A stretch of DNA of 64,000 nt from Vandiemenella viatica. Taxonomy: Eukaryota > Arthropoda > Insecta > Orthoptera > Morabidae. Positions within the stretch are counted from its first letter, which is position 1, and each line of letters starts with the position of its first letter. The stretch covers positions 255,965,199 through 256,029,198 of the forward strand of contig JARYHS010009186.1 of NCBI GenBank assembly GCA_031002005.1, in the 5' to 3' direction. Position numbers and translations under genes: made by a program. The notes below the pieces were generated by a model, which saw nothing but the letters and a program-made list of their open reading frames with translations, had not been told where the DNA came from and did no database searches. Of the stretch, positions 62,716 through 64,000 are shown one piece after another.

Positions 62716-62809
62716 GTAGTTCAACGAAATTTCGGCGGCGTAACGTGCCACCATCTTCAGGAAGAGGAAGATGATGGCACGTTACGCCGTCGAAAATTCG
62801 TTGAACTAC
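62716..62809. ncRNA. Palindromic pair of hammerhead-like motifs (PLE type)
   Basis: 62716-62758 and 62767-62809 are inverted copies of 43 bp with few mismatches and an 8-base spacer. On the minus strand the left arm has CTGAAGA (62760-62754), a six-pair stem II GGTGGC/GCCGCC and GAAA. The right arm has AGGAAGA and GAAA. Stem III and the cleavage base do not fit well. Upstream TTTTCCCGGCGAAT matches the PLE fragment at 60845. Confidence 0.5.
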
Positions 62810-63062
62810 GATAAATTGATCCGGCCGCATTTCCGAGAGATCTTCAAGCAGTAGACTGTATTCTTTATACTGTTGCTCTTTGAAGTGTAAAAGCCTGTAG
62901 TAGAAGTGTTTCAAGGAAGCTGGCTACCTGATTTAGGAATGAACTCTGCAAATACAAGTTGTCATCACCAGCAGTATCGGGGAAGAAAATAAAACGCATG
63001 GTTATCGCTGATAAAAGTATCTATCTCCAACCCAAGATATAAAAAGTCATTACAAAGGGCTT
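62810..63062. other. Possible PLE-flanking sequence
   Basis: GATCAATTGATC-type bases flank both sides of the palindrome (62699-62711 and 62813-62822). Nothing else is recognised. Confidence 0.3.
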
Positions 63063-63067
63063 AATTA

Positions 63068-63915
63068 ATTTAATTGCGATGGCGCGCACGCTCCCGTCGC
63101 AATTTCCCTAAGCACCGCACCCCTCCCCCTTTTTTCACTGTACCCGCCTGTTTTCTCGCTCTACAAATTTCAACTTTAAATTCTTTCAGCGTTTTTGATA
63201 ATTTGTTCATCAAATCTCTTTGTAACTTATTCCAATCTCTGAACTCCTTACTTACGAAATAAAATCTTCCCACACCCTTGTGCCTGAAATTGAGTGCCAC
63301 ATTGTGTTCATGGTCATCTTTTCCCTTCCAAGCAACTTTCCTAATTCTTACACCAATATCTATCCACGCTTTATCACCTATATACGCCTCGTACACTCCC
63401 ATGACTCACTTCACCCTCCTCCTGTCTTCCAATGAATCCCATTTCAGTTCTTTTATCATATCTGTTACTGAATGTGCTCTGTGGTAATTTCCAGAGACAT
63501 ATCTAGCAGCCCTTCTCTCATCCCCTCCAGCTCTCGTATTACATACCCAAAATGTGGGTCCCATACTACACTACCATCCTCACGGAATGATATGACCTAA
63601 GTTTTGTAGCCCAATTCCGTTACTTCTCTGGTACATCCCCTCATCACTCTCTCCAACAAGTGATGGATCTTGAAACCTTTTCCTGCTACCTGCCAAATGT
63701 GTCTTGATGAATTCAGTTTACTATCAAAAGTTATGCCAACGTATTCACGGTTAAGATCTTCAACAAACAATTGGTTCCGTTTCCTATATTCATAGAAGAT
63801 CTTTACTTTTTTATCCGTATACTTAATAAGCTGATTCTTGTTTTATTCTATATTTAGATTCCTGTTCACACCCTCTTGTAACTCTTCACATTTCTCTTTT
63901 ATGTCTTTTGTAACT
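63068..63915 (-). mobile_element. LINE-B 3' portion
   Basis: The minus strand holds NQLIKYTDKK, EYVGITFDSKLNSSRHIWQV, LLERVMRGCTREVTELGYKT, SVVWDPHFG, MGVYEAYIGDKAWIDIGVRI and NVALNFRHKGVGRFYFVSKE, plus the 3' end AATTGCGACGGGAGCGTGCG CGCCATCGC. Several stops and shifts are present. Confidence 0.88.
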
Positions 63916-63926
63916 TTTTTGTCTGC

Positions 63927-64000
63927 TTATGGCTTTACGCCCCGTCGACGTCGAGGTCATCAGGTGCGGGAAAGGACTGGGGACAAGGAATGGGAGGGAA
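63927..64000 (-). mobile_element. SINE-1, cut by the window end
   Basis: The minus strand reads TTCCCTCCCATTCCTTGTCC, then CACCTGATGACCTCGACGTC GACGGGGCGTAAAGCC, which is the tail of the family. Confidence 0.8.

Overview
This window is repeat-dominated eukaryotic intergenic DNA, most likely from an arthropod and probably an insect. I found no clear host protein-coding gene, operon, rRNA gene, free-standing tRNA gene or CRISPR array. The basis for the call is the repeat content: CR1/L2-like, RTE-like and Jockey-like non-LTR retrotransposon pieces; Tc1, mariner, hAT and PIF/Harbinger DNA transposons; at least 16 copies of one tRNA-derived SINE; and hammerhead-ribozyme motifs of the kind carried by Penelope-like elements (PLEs). 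The order or species cannot be decided from what I see. A run of exactly 1000 N (44972-45971) is an assembly gap.

Layout. 0-6.5 kb: a 43-bp perfect inverted repeat around a ribozyme-like core, a G/C-run MITE, transposase relics, a Harbinger deletion derivative (4540-5228) and a hAT element (5821-6452). 8-9.4 kb: a SINE split by a LINE. 9.68-12.6 kb: a complete-ended PIF/Harbinger element (9683-12595, TSD TAA) whose transposase and MADF genes lie on opposite strands with interdigitated exons. 13.6-17.4 kb: PLE-type ribozyme remnants, a mariner 5' half, a LINE 3' end and a 17-bp minisatellite. 19.6-26.4 kb: a hAT dimer MITE, LINE-B, an RTE LINE split by a hAT element, and LINE-C. 26.8-35.4 kb: SINEs, MITEs, an internally deleted mariner, a Jockey relic and a second Harbinger derivative with MADF and possible transposase relics. 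36-44 kb: LINE-A inserted in LINE-B, SINEs, a BED-finger hAT element and a Harbinger derivative. 46-56 kb: MITEs, a PLE inverted pair with an intact hammerhead core, a LINE C-terminus, and a long-TIR element with 9-bp flanking repeats. 57.2-58.6 kb: an intact Tc1 element, the only transposase here without a visible lesion. 60.1-62.9 kb: four tandem copies of an exon-like module, a PLE promoter plus hammerhead, a gag-like ORF1 relic and another ribozyme palindrome. 63-64 kb: LINE-B and a SINE.

How it works together: most DNA-transposon remnants keep termini and target duplications but have lost coding capacity, so they would depend on proteins supplied elsewhere. Names LINE-A, LINE-B, LINE-C, SINE-1, SINE-2 and SINE-3 are my labels for families seen repeatedly in this window, not database names. 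Boundaries of degenerate copies are approximate.
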